This document shows positions 34,961 to 45,745 of a stretch of 64,000 nt of DNA, piece after piece; positions within the stretch are counted from its first letter, which is position 1, and each line of letters starts with the position of its first letter. A program made the translations under genes and the position numbers. Origin of the DNA: Panaeolus papilionaceus (taxonomy: Eukaryota > Basidiomycota > Agaricomycetes > Agaricales); the NCBI GenBank assembly GCA_015501605.1, contig JADNRZ010000003.1, positions 1,550,001-1,614,000 on the forward strand, read 5' to 3'. Below the pieces are notes generated by a model. That model was not told where the DNA came from. It made no database searches and was given only the letters and a program-made list of their open reading frames with translations.

Positions 34961-35977
34961 ATGGACGTGGATGATCTGTCTTTCAACTCCTACCATATTC
35001 CCAACGAAATGGACGCACTTTTCGACAGAAAACCACCAACTACCTGGGAACGATTTGTCGCATCTCCCCTTCTGTTTTTGGCTCGGTCGATCTACAGTTA
35101 TACCCGCCCGGGGCCACACGACTCTGAGAACTATCCCGACAGTGCTGGAACGTCGAAACCAATAGCTGTTAATAAGATTCGGATTGTTTGCATCTCTGAC
35201 ACTCATGATACTCAATTCTGTCAACCATCACTACCTGAAGGCGACATTCTCATACATGCTGGTGACCTAACTAATTCAGGTACCAGATTGCAACTCGACA
35301 ACGTCTTAACGTGGCTTGAATCCCAACCACATCCCTACAAGGTCTTCATAGCAGGAAATCACGACAAATGTCTACAAGACGTGGACACGATACAGCACAT
35401 CTCCTCAACATATCCCAGTCTTACTTACCTCTGTAACTCATCCACATCCATATCAGTACGTGGCCGCAGCTTGTTGGTCCATGGCTCACCATATACACCG
35501 AAGCACGGCTCTGGAGTATTTCAATACCCCCGTTCTTCTCCACATAATTACCTTCCAACTGGAGACCCCGCCACCGAACTAGAATCAACGAGAATCTGGT
35601 CCTCTATCCCCTTTATGACTGATGTTCTGGTCACACACGGTCCGCCATTCGGGCATCTCGATCAGGAGGGGATGGGCTGCTACCCACTCCTGAAAGCTTT
35701 ATGGAGAGTGCAACCAAAGGCCCATATCTTTGGTCACATTCATGCATCGAGGGGTATTGAGGTTGTCCAATGGGGTTCAGCATACCAGGTGTTTGAAGAT
35801 CTATGTTCACGGAGGCGAGGCTGGCGGGGTTTGATTCGATTGGTGTATTTAACGATCGTCACAAGGAATTTTGGAGGAAAGACAAGTCCACATAACAAGA
35901 CCATTATGGTCAATGCTGCCTCTGTTGGTGGTCTGAGGGACGACCAGCTGAAAGGTGCGATTGTAATTGATATCTAA
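34961..35977 (+). CDS. Calcineurin-like metallophosphoesterase (MPPED-type)
   Basis: Single-exon gene of 338 aa. It carries the ordered metal-ligand motifs of the family: SDTHD at residues 79-83, GDLTNSG, GNHDKC, HGSPYTPK, THGPPFGH and GHIHASRG, with two metal ions predicted. The layout (short variable N-terminus, LPEGDILIHAGDLT, PHPYKVFIAGNHD) resembles the MPPED1/MPPED2-like phosphodiesterases common in fungi and animals. Physiological substrate unknown. A hydrophobic stretch (ASPLLFLARSIYSY, about residues 34-47) could be a membrane-contact helix. Divergent neighbour of MMS22; no intron, unlike most genes here. Confidence 0.9.
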   Translation: MDVDDLSFNSYHIPNEMDALFDRKPPTTWERFVASPLLFLARSIYSYTRPGPHDSENYPDSAGTSKPIAVNKIRIVCISDTHDTQFCQPSLPEGDILIHAGDLTNSGTRLQLDNVLTWLESQPHPYKVFIAGNHDKCLQDVDTIQHISSTYPSLTYLCNSSTSISVRGRSLLVHGSPYTPKHGSGVFQYPRSSPHNYLPTGDPATELESTRIWSSIPFMTDVLVTHGPPFGHLDQEGMGCYPLLKALWRVQPKAHIFGHIHASRGIEVVQWGSAYQVFEDLCSRRRGWRGLIRLVYLTIVTRNFGGKTSPHNKTIMVNAASVGGLRDDQLKGAIVIDI

Positions 35978-36064
35978 ATTTCCAGGCTTGCTGCTTAGAG
36001 GAGTGGCTGCGACTGCGACTGCTACTAAGATTATACAGAGACTCGGGTTGTTACTTGTAGCTGG

Positions 36065-36131
36065 GTCGCACCCAATCTGACATTTAGTAGCATAATTGAT
36101 AGAACATTATCATAAAGTCACATACAGTCAG
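36065..36131 (+). repeat. 67-nt direct repeat, copy 1
   Basis: GTCGCACCCAATCTGACATT onwards. About 80% identical to copy 2 in the same orientation, 353 nt apart. Origin unknown. Confidence 0.6.
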
Positions 36132-36417
36132 TAACACCAAGCAGGGCTATCGGTGCGCTCCATCAATGTGACTCCCAAGTCACTGAATTTTGCACATCTT
36201 GAACTTTTGAGAATTTTCTCGGTCAGAGCCTCACTGCTCTCAGAGTGCTTCAAATATTCTAAAATTCGAGATCTATGTATAAGGTATATGCGAAATGCCT
36301 GTGCCAAATAGATAGCAAAGGGAATATAAACTGAGAAAGATATTCGAGATTTATTGAAAAGTTGCAATCCCGGCAAGGAATAGTAGCATGGAGGTTACAG
36401 ACCTACGGTAAGATTGA

Positions 36418-36484
36418 GTTGCACCCACTCTGATATTTAGGAGCATAATCTATAGAGCATTATTATAATGTCGCATGCAGTTAG
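36418..36484 (+). repeat. 67-nt direct repeat, copy 2
   Basis: GTTGCACCCACTCTGATATT onwards; partner of copy 1. A minus-strand frame of 82 codons lies between the copies (36376-36128) without recognisable family. Confidence 0.6.
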
Positions 36485-36514
36485 GGAAAGGGCGGTATTC
36501 TGACAATTCCGGAT

Positions 36515-36560
36515 ATCAAATACTTATCGGGGTCAGAAACACTTTCGACTCCTCTTAGTT
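36515..36560 (-). pseudogene. Remnant 3 of a D-x-D-K-Y coding segment
   Basis: Minus-strand frame GVESVSDPDKYLISGIV resembles remnants 1 and 2, and the DNA shares ACTTATCGGGGTCAG with them. Short, so weaker than the other two. Confidence 0.3.
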
Positions 36561-36769
36561 AACAACGAACGGAGTTCTGAGGCTGTTATATAATAAAAAC
36601 CATCTGACAACATACATACATACTATTACTTCTGAGCGTATACAAATACATCACCATGCTCGCAACCACAACCTTCACCTCAACCGCAATTAATTAGGCA
36701 ACTCCGTCTCACACCCAGCCCACACCACTCACTCTCGCTTCTACGTCTGCACGACGCCCGCAGCGTCAG

Positions 36770-38215
36770 ATCACCAAATAAAAGTCATGTACCGTGCCAA
36801 AGAAAAGTATGATAGGATAGGGTAGGGTAGGGTAAGGTAGAATGAAATGAAACGTGATGAGGGATGGAATGAGGAGAGAAGGGAATAAAAGGGGGCTGTA
36901 CTCTATTCCACAAAAGCGGAAGAAAGAAAACCAAGACCCAAGAGAGAGAGACAGTAGAAAAAGAAAGGGATAAAAAAAGTGTAAAACCAATGAATGCGAT
37001 GACGGTGATGAAATCCAAAAATATGTGGTGTGGGTGTGGTGTGTAAGCAAAACGAAAATGTGAAAATGCCATGGATGTTGATGAGGGGTAAAAGAAAAAG
37101 AACAAAAAAAAGATGGCGGTGATGCAAAAGGAAAATCAAAACCTCCAAAAAGGTGTTCGAACAAAAAAACATAACTTAAAGCAATGCAAAAATGCGACGA
37201 ACAAAAAATGCAATGTAAAGTGCACGTATCAAGTTCAAAAAGGGAATTAAAAAGTTATAAAGAAAAGCGAAAAATGGGACAAGGGCGGGAGAGGGTTTGG
37301 CTAAACGAACGACGATTGATGATGAGCTGGGAGCGGGATCTTCTTGACTTGAGGACGATAGGGCGACATTATGATGATGACGAGTTGGCAGGCGAGGCGA
37401 TGGGGATACAAAGATGCGATGCGATGAAAAACGACCAATAATAATAATAGGATGAGGACAATGCCGATGGCTGTGATGGATTGATTGACAGACGTATTCA
37501 ATTCGCTTTTGGGTTCTAGTAGTTGCGTGGTGGGCACGGATAGGTGGTATGCGTAGACATCGCCAGCTTTTTACAATGAAGCGGACACGAACGAGGGGGA
37601 GTAGACCATTTTAAGCGTGTGTGAGAGACATGATTCAGAAGATGGATGAGGTGGGGGTTTGGTCAAACTCCGGATAATTGAAAGAATGGGATGGGATGGT
37701 TTCAGCACAAAAATATATAATAGAAAACAGAAGCTTGATAGAACATAGACAACAATACAATGTGATTGGACATGATGTGAATGGAGAGTGGATGGGATTG
37801 AAAAATGAACCGGAATTGGATTGGATTGGATTGAAACTGGAATGGATGGATTGGATTGAACATAACATGGAAAAACCGGGATGGATGGATGGACGGGACA
37901 GGCGATGAATCCTAACAAGAACCGGGGATCGAGGAACAGAAACAGGAATAGGGATTAAAGTCATGGATGATGATGATGATGAGGATGAGAATGATGAGGA
38001 TGGGTGATAGTAAACACGAAAAAAAAGACAAATTTCAACAACTAAAAAACAACAAACAATTGGGGGGATGAGAAATACAACACGAGAAAGAGAGGATCGA
38101 TCCATTTTATAATTTGTATCAGGATCGAAAGAACACGAGAGGAGGAGAGAGAGAGAGAGAACGAGGGAGAAATGTGTCGTAAAAGGTCGTGAAAAGACAA
38201 TCATCACCATCACGT
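36770..38215 (-). other. Pyrimidine-rich (minus) 3' region of the acidic nuclear protein gene
   Basis: 1.4 kb after the stop of the gene at 38216-41889, strongly purine-rich on + and so C/U-rich in mRNA sense. It contains short repeats: three TAGGG units near 36817-36835, TGGATTGGATT repeats near 37815-37860, GATGATGATGAGG near 37970, and (GA)n near 38145-38160. Long open frames are low-complexity and not credible proteins. 35978-36770 before it holds the direct repeats listed above and otherwise nothing recognised. Confidence 0.4.
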
Positions 38216-41200
38216 CTACACAGCAGGAGAAACACTCCCCGTCCTCTGCGCACCACTCACACCTCTCATCTTCGAATTCGGGAGGTGCTGATGCGCATGC
38301 CAATACCCCCCATGGGCATTAACACCACCTCCACCATACCCATGTCCATGATGGTGATGATGATGATGATTCGGCGCAGACGCATATGCCTTTCTCTTCA
38401 ACTTCCTCTCCCTCCTCAACTCCTTCCTACTCTTCTGCTTATCCATGTCAAACTCGTCTCCCTCCCCCACAACCGGCGTCGCCGATATCGCACTCCCAAA
38501 CACATCAACAACACCTCCCTTGCCCTCCGCCCCGCTTCCACTCCCGCCCACACTCACACTACTACTCGGCAACACCAACGGACTGCTCATCGTCGTCGCA
38601 CTCATCATTAACCGCCTCCTCTTCGCCAGTTTCCCATTATTGCTATTCCCCTTTACAACCTTCCCGGCAGGCCCCGGACCGCGCCTCTTCGAAATCGGGC
38701 TATTCAGCTTATTCTTCTGCTGCCACAGGAGCGGAGCAACGTTGCCTCTGATCGCATTGCCAAAGTCAGCGCTCGAAGCAGGCGTACGCGCATGACCATG
38801 ACCATGAGAATGCATCTGATGATGCGAATGTCCATGTCTCGCCTGATCGCCCGTCCATGCGCCCTCACCTCCACCTGCACCCACCGCACCCGTCGTATTC
38901 CTAAACGCACTAACAGAGATAATGTCCCATCGAGAGAGAGACTTGGCACCAGTCGGATCAGGCGAGCTTCGTCCATCATCAATCGGCGACTGTAAATCTG
39001 CATCGTGCACATGAATTGTCATATCGTGCTCTTCCTCATCATGGTGATCTTCAAGGAACGCAGCATCGAGCACATCGTCAAGCTCGATCTGATCAGCATC
39101 ATCCATAGCGCTCTCGTCGCATGATGGAGTAGCAGATACCGGGACGTCATCGATGCCCAGATTAGACATGCCGCTACTCGGAATAGACAATGAAAGTGAG
39201 TTGGAATTCGACGCGCTTGAAAGCAGCAACTGGAACGGTAATGAAATCGACGCGGTAGACGAATGCAGGGGCGAGTTCAGAGGTGAATGCATAAGCGAAG
39301 GAGACCGCATAGGTGTATGAGAAGCCAGAGAGGATTCAAGGTGTTTCCGCAAAATAGACTCAACCTTTCAATAGAAAAAGATTGATCAGAACGGTGATAA
39401 CACCCTAAAATCCGAGCGCTAAAACAACATACCAATCCACCATTACCCCTCTCACTCTCCCTGCTCATCTTTCTGCCTCTCCCATATCCAAGAGCCTCAA
39501 AGCTCCACTTGGGGTGTGGTGAAGGTATATCAGCGCCTTTCTTATCATCGCCAATAACGGCAACCATCTTTGTCTCCCCAGTCGTCGCAAACACACCCCT
39601 CCTCGGACCCGCACCACCAAACGGCACCGGTGTCCTCATCTCCCTCTTCATCTTCACATCCTCCTCACTCGACCCCGTCAAATCCGAGCCCGGAAACGCC
39701 GATCCCAAACTCGACTGAGGCGTCGCCGCCTTCTTAAACAATCCCCTCCCAATCACCCCACTCCCCACCGCCCTTCTCATCGTCTCTTCATCACCCAACA
39801 CCCCCCCATCCTCATCCTCGCTCATCTCATCGCTATCCCAAAACACCACCCTCCCCTCCAAAATGTCAATCGCTCTTGGACTATTAACTCCACTTTGCCC
39901 TCCCCTCGCCCACCTCCACCTCCTACCCCCCTCACCTCTTCTCCTTCCCCTCCTCCGCTCTCTCCCGGGACTAACAGCTGGACTCATCGTACTCGCAGGA
40001 TCAATCGAGCCAACCGACGCCAACGACCACGGGAGACAAAACATGCTCATCGCCTTCGCATTCGGTAATCCACTCTCCGTAATCAGCTCCTCATCCGTCG
40101 TATCCCCGCCCTCATCACCAGGAATAACACCCTCCTCGCCCTCCACCTTCACCTTGGGATCGATCGAATCAAGCGCGCGCGAAAGGATTTCAGCGGTAAC
40201 ATCGTCCAGCGGGCCAAGCGAGCCCTGCCGGCTCATATCCCAATCGACATCAACATCAGGATCGTCAATGTCCATATCGACATCCGAAACATATCCTGCC
40301 CAAAAATCGTCGGATTCCCTGGTCAAATCCATACCAATATCCGTTGTTGGGTCCTGGACATTCGGGGTAGAAGGCGGATCGCGGTCATTGGATCCATTCG
40401 TAAACACGATCTGACCGTCCCAGCCCTCTGCAACCTCAAACGGACACATTCTCCCCTCGGCCGTCTGATCGCTTCCAAACGAAACGTCGCTATCCTCGTC
40501 CTCCTGATGCGGGGCTCTCAAAGGCGTCACCTCGCGATCGCCATCAGCAGAAGACGAATCAGCCTCACTGTCAGAGAGGTTGGCGAAAAAGAGATCAGCA
40601 TCGAATGTGCTTTCGTCTTCATCTTCAGACCAGCCTGTCGCGAGACCGACGTAGTGATGACGGCTGTCCGAGTCTTCGTCGTCATACATGCCCATGGCGA
40701 ATGGGTCATCGGAGGCAGGACCGACAACGCCGACACCTGCAGCGAGAGTGGGCTCGTCGTCGTGTTCGTCATTGTCGGGCTCTGCATCCGCCTCTGCGTC
40801 ATCATCATCATCATCGTCGTCATCGTCATCGTCCTCTGTCGCGTCTGAATCGAGAACCATCTCGTCGTCCGAAGCGCCGACGCTCTTCCTCCTGGGCCTA
40901 ATAACCCAGTCATTCTTACCACCGCCACCATTTTTTCTCTTCTGGTGGGTCTGCTGGTCCTCTTCCTTTCTCCGCTTTCTGTTCTTCATTTCATTGACGA
41001 TAAACGCCTCCTCTTCTTTTTCGATCGAGTCGTCTGAATCATCGAGCTCTGAAAGTTCTGAACTGGAATCGGAAGAGCAGGAAGACGATGATGAGGAATT
41101 GGAAGACGAAAGGCTGGATAAACCAGAAGCTGAAACAAAAGTAGGGAACTGGACGTCATCGTGACTGGCGGTGTATGGGATCAAGTCGTCGTCGTCCGTG

Positions 41201-41889
41201 AGAGCAGACTCTGATGAATCGTCATCGCTAGATTCGATACGTCTTCTCCTCCTGCCCGCAGCAGCTTTTTTGGCCATGGCTGCGCGAGCTTTGAGGTTTT
41301 GCCTGATTTTTGCTTTAGCATAGGGTGGATTGGTAGACTTTGATCTGTTGTGTGGGGATGATGTGTCGGGAGATGGGTGTGGGTTCTGGGCACGTGCAGC
41401 GATTAATGACTTTGGAGGCCTGCCTCTTTTTTTCTTCGGAGCCGATATTGGAGCAGGTTTTGTTGCGTATTTGATAACTGGTGGTTGAACAGGAGAAAGA
41501 TAATCGTCGTTTAGGTCATCTTCAGTTGGTTGTTGATGATAAGAGGTGGTAGATTTTTGAGGTTGACGGTGTTTTGCGAGCATGGTAGGTGGAACTGTGA
41601 GTTTGATCTTTAAAGAAGGTTTTTGAGGTGGAGTCGGCGATTGCAAAGGCGATTGAGGTGGTTTTGTTTTTTGTAAAGGTGTAGTGATTGATTTCGTAGC
41701 ATATCTCATGCTCAACTCTGCCATTGACAGAGGACCCGTTGATTGCTGTAGGGGAGTTGTCTGTGTCGTTGTCGTTGTGGTAGTCATAGTCGTCGTTCGA
41801 CAAGTGCAATCTCCATCACAAACGGGACAAATGTCTGAATCTTCGTCTTCATCATGAGTGACTAGCGTATAGGAATGAGCAGGGGACAT
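38216..41889 (-). CDS. Large acidic nuclear protein with Cys cluster and AT-hook
   Basis: Two exons (41889-39433, 39364-38216) joined in phase 0 give 1201 aa. N-terminal cysteine cluster DICPVCDGDCTC (about residues 20-31), Thr-rich run, proline-rich linker, an AT-hook KKKRGRPPKS (about 155-164), a basic tract RRRRRIESSDDDSSES, long acidic and Ser-rich regions including 12 consecutive Asp, then DDFWAGYVSDVDMDIDDPDV, and a C-terminal half with conserved-looking VESILRKHLESSLASH, SRKELRRERKLKRKAY and seven consecutive His. Nuclear, DNA- or chromatin-linked role inferred from AT-hook and charge. The combination recalls Ifh1/CRF1-like ribosomal-gene coactivators in basidiomycetes, but I cannot confirm that. 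A 5' UTR intron (about 41920-41970) is likely. Followed by an unusual 3' region. Confidence 0.75.
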
Positions 41890-44610
41890 GGTCGACGTTG
41901 GTTGTGACGGGTGGACTATTTAAAAAATTAATTAAAAATTAAAATTAAAAAGAAATAAAATAAACTAACCAAAGTAACTCTTTTTGTAAGACATTTCTTA
42001 TTAAACATGAGTATTTTGGATGGATAAGGATGGAAGGAAGGGGCGGACGGCGGAGGAGGAGCAAGGGAGGAAAGAGAGAAACGCTTGTCAGTCAGTAGGA
42101 AGAAATCAAATCAACACTCAAGACAAAAAATATAATTACTCCATTTGGTAATTTATTGACAACATGTCTTGTGACCAATTTTATTATTTCCAATTAGGTC
42201 CGTACTTCCGACTAAAAAAGGTCATCTCATGTGCTCAACACACGAGGCAGCAACATTCCCAGAGCCTTCTCTCCATTCTCTCACTCGCCAAAATATTCCC
42301 TCGGGTGACTATGAAAATAAAATTATATTATCATACTACTAGTACTTACGCGTACCATTATACACCCACAACCTGTTAGCCAAATAAATTCGTGTAAAAC
42401 GACACCGCCTGTCGCTAAACAACTCCGAAAACACAGCTTCAACAACCCGGTTCAATGTGGTCCCCCATCTCCGCCAGCTAACCACAAAAACACCCACAAC
42501 ATACGCGCATTACGCGTCGCATACTTACCTGTCATCGCCTCTACCACAATGCTGATCATTACCCTGTTAAACCACCCACCGTACATCGGCCTTCTTATCC
42601 CCTATAGCTCCCTCTTTCATCTATTCTCGTATCTTATCTCCAGTCCATCCATTTTCATTCACAACTATGTATCGTAGATACCACCCGACTTGTTCTTTGT
42701 ACGTCCCAATGTCTACTCATCCCGAATTTCGGTTCTCGCTTCCCCAGACTGTAATCTCGAATTATCAGTGCATCGCCCTTACTTTGTTCCTAACATATCA
42801 CGTCCCTTACCAAACCAGGAACCCAGCCCTGAATGTGCATCATGCACCGATAGATAACAAACCCAAGTTCAAGTTGCCGTTGTCAAGCCTTCCGATTAGC
42901 TCAGCTTTTCTAATCCAATCGCACACGCGTTCAGTTCATAAAACCTCACCTGCGGTGTCCAAACCTAGTCTGACAACCGCAGAACGATAAGTTTACCTAC
43001 ACTCAATCGATCGACCGCCCGTGTCTGTCTCATAACCTTCGAGGGCAGTCATACACTGACACATCACAATTACAAATTCAAATTCTTCATTCAGGGGTCT
43101 TCACTCGAACGAAACGAAACTAGTGCTAGCGTTAGACAATGTAACCGCACCATCTCACACGATCAGATACCCACCTCATCCATTCAACTCACGCCCGCAG
43201 ATCCGCCAAAAAATGATATAAAATAACTCAGGTCTACCCCATCGAAGCACCTCACTGCATCTTACAAGTAGTAAAAGAAGCCTCGACTCACAAGACATGT
43301 AGCAAAGAAGCTCATCCCTACCTCACCATACCTCGGCAATCGAGTCGGATTTCGGATTCGCACTCGGAGCGGGTAGGTCGGAATCGGAAGACGCAGCACA
43401 ACGCGTGCAAGGCTACGCGTGAATCTAGTGGGTGTTCGTGGGTTTGGTTCTTCTTTACCATGTTGGTTGGGTCAGGTTAGGGAAGATGTTCGAATATTGC
43501 ACTTATGTCGTACATTCGAACCGTAGAAACGGTATACTGCAGTGTGGGTTCGTAATGAACGCAGTGTCATGGAAATTATGGAATGGAGCCCCTCGATGGT
43601 CCCATATCTAATCTCATCTGTCTTCTCCATCACTCGTGCCATTCTATGTAGGTCTAGGTCTTCTGCGCTCGGATGACGATTCAGGCTCTCAGATTACGGG
43701 TGCACACATGCCATATTCCTCTCTCAATTTCAACCCTCAACACCACAGTAAACGTACGAGTTGCTAGCCTCACAAAAACCACCAAAACACCCTAGCACGC
43801 GCCTACACAGCCCAATTCCCTCATTTATAAATATTAAATACAGACATACGCGACTCCGCCACACCACCAATCCAATCCCCACGACATATGTATACGTACG
43901 TACACACACAACACGCAATCTAAATTTAACCCACACCGCGTTTGGTTTCACAGGCCAGACCTACGCACCGCGACACTACGCAATTTTCATAAAAATCCCC
44001 CCCCATTTAATCTATAAATATAAATACCTCCTCAACCCTTCAAGTTGACCTCGCGCTTCGCATCCTGCAGGCTACTGGACTCCCACCACCGTAATTGTGA
44101 ATATATTTCCAGGCTCACTTCACCCCTTTTGGAGACTTCAGGAAGGGTAGTAATAATAGCTACAATACATAAGTACGTTAAACCCGCTTAATCCCCCAAC
44201 TATATAAAGTGAATGAATTTGAACAGATCCAAGAACCACTCCTAAAGCCTGAGGCTATTTCAGGCGCTGATGTCCATATTTAGGCCTGTGATTGGGTCAT
44301 CTTTATTGAATTAAATAAATATGTAAATAAATAAATAAGAGACACAAAAGGAAAAGAAATTGACATAAACGAACAAATTCCAATTGAAAAGCGTGTAATG
44401 TGGCACACGACTTTTCCAGCACAACTAAATGAGCGCGTTTCGTAACTCCCCAACCACCTCTCCAAGTCCCAAAATTACAATCAAAGCGTTATCACACTCG
44501 AATCCATCAGCGCCCACATGTCACCCATGCGCGTGACCACCTCGAACTCCCAATCTAGGTAGTATCCATATTTTCATTCCTTTTTTACTTTACCAACCTC
44601 ATCATATCTC
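41890..44610. other. Gene desert upstream of the acidic nuclear protein
   Basis: 2.7 kb with no convincing gene. It holds the upstream region of the 38216-41889 gene, with a probable 5' UTR intron at 41920-41970. Plus-strand frames are short and without motifs. Confidence 0.4.
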
Positions 44611-44613
44611 GCC

Positions 44614-45742
44614 CACTGCGGGCCCAGGAAGGACGGAAAAACCTCCACTGAATGCATGAGGTTATTCCGTCCTCGAGGGAGGATATTTCCACAATATATG
44701 TAGAAATATAAAAGGAAGACAAGGGGCAGATTAACCGCCTTTTAGTTAAGGTATTTCCGCACGACTTTGGGTTAGGAAATGTGTTGGGAATTACCGTATG
44801 TCTCACTTAACAAGTGGAGGTTTTTCCTCCGGGTATTATCAAAAAACGACCTTTTTTTCGGCGGTTTTTCCTTCGGTTAGGTATTTCCTTCCCCACAGAA
44901 TAAATGTCAATTAAATAATTTTCATTTCTTGTTGGTTATTTTGGCTACGGAATTTCACACCAATTGTAAAAGATATTTGTAAAATATTATTTATTCCAGT
45001 CAAATACTACAAGTCTATAACACATGATATATAGGCTACATAAAACTGCACCTGTAAGAGCTAATGTGAATTAAGGAAGATGGGAATACACCAGCACTAG
45101 CTGGTGAATTGGCAGAGGGTGAGATGTAGTTGGGTGCTGTGTTTCGTTGGGATACAGGTGGAGAAGTCTAGTGTGAATCCGAAGAGGACATAATTAGTGT
45201 GAATCAGACGGATAGAGATATAATTACATACTTCAAGCTTTCAGATTGAGCTCCAGATTGTTGCTGCCCATGGTATGTAGAGGTAGTCAGGATGGACAGA
45301 CTCACCAGTCAAGGGGATAGAGTGCGAGAGTGGGTTATAGCGAGAATGGTTGTGGTACAAGTCAAAGCGACAAGATGCTGGAAACAATTGCCTTGTTCGA
45401 ATATAAACCATCTGCACGTGATGCCATAATGGATCTCAAAAACTCTTAAGTCCAATTTTGAATTCGAACTCAACAACAAGCCATCCAAAACCTCCACCTT
45501 CGGTTTGTAAATATCCTTCCTTTCCATATATGTAACGTCCCCTTTGAATATGATTTTATCTCAGCTACATAACTCAATTTGGTGCAGGCGGTTTAGTCCT
45601 GACTCAACTCACACGAAGGTAATTCATGCCCAAATGCAAGTCTTTTTTCCTTAGGTGGCGGAAATTACCTGAATTAATGGGCGTATATAACCTACAAAAT
45701 TTCCTACTGGTAGGTTTAACCGTAATTTATGGGCCTACAGTG
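44614..45742. mobile_element. Probable non-autonomous CACTG-ended DNA transposon, GCC target duplication
   Basis: Left end CACTGCGGGCCCAGGAAGG (44614) and the reverse complement of the right end, CACTGTAGGCCCATAAATT, match as imperfect terminal inverted repeats for about 31 positions (22 of 31 the same; shared CACTG, GGCCCA, ACGG, AAACCT). The element is flanked by GCC on both sides (44611-44613 and 45743-45745), a 3-bp target duplication. CACTR ends with 3-bp duplications are a hallmark of the CMC (EnSpm/CACTA) superfamily. Subterminal motifs recur: GGTATTTCC-like words on the left (44640-44890) and AATTWATGGGC words on the right (45673, 45724). No transposase frame is visible in 1129 bp, so it depends on another copy. 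Comparison to genomic copies would settle it. Confidence 0.6.
44635..44827. repeat. 15-bp perfect inverted repeat inside the CACTG element
   Basis: GGAAAAACCTCCACT at 44635-44649 and its exact reverse complement AGTGGAGGTTTTTCC at 44813-44827, 163 nt apart. Probably subterminal repeat units of the element. Confidence 0.7.
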
Positions 45743-45745
45743 GCC

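Noticed and set aside
38216..38800. Plus-strand frames rich in Pro/Ser/His
   Set aside because: Antisense of exon 2 of the 1201-aa protein; no independent evidence.
40688..41164. Plus-strand Ser/Arg-rich frames opposite the acidic nuclear protein
   Set aside because: Antisense shadows of Asp/Glu/Ser codon runs; the minus frame has better domain content and splice phase.
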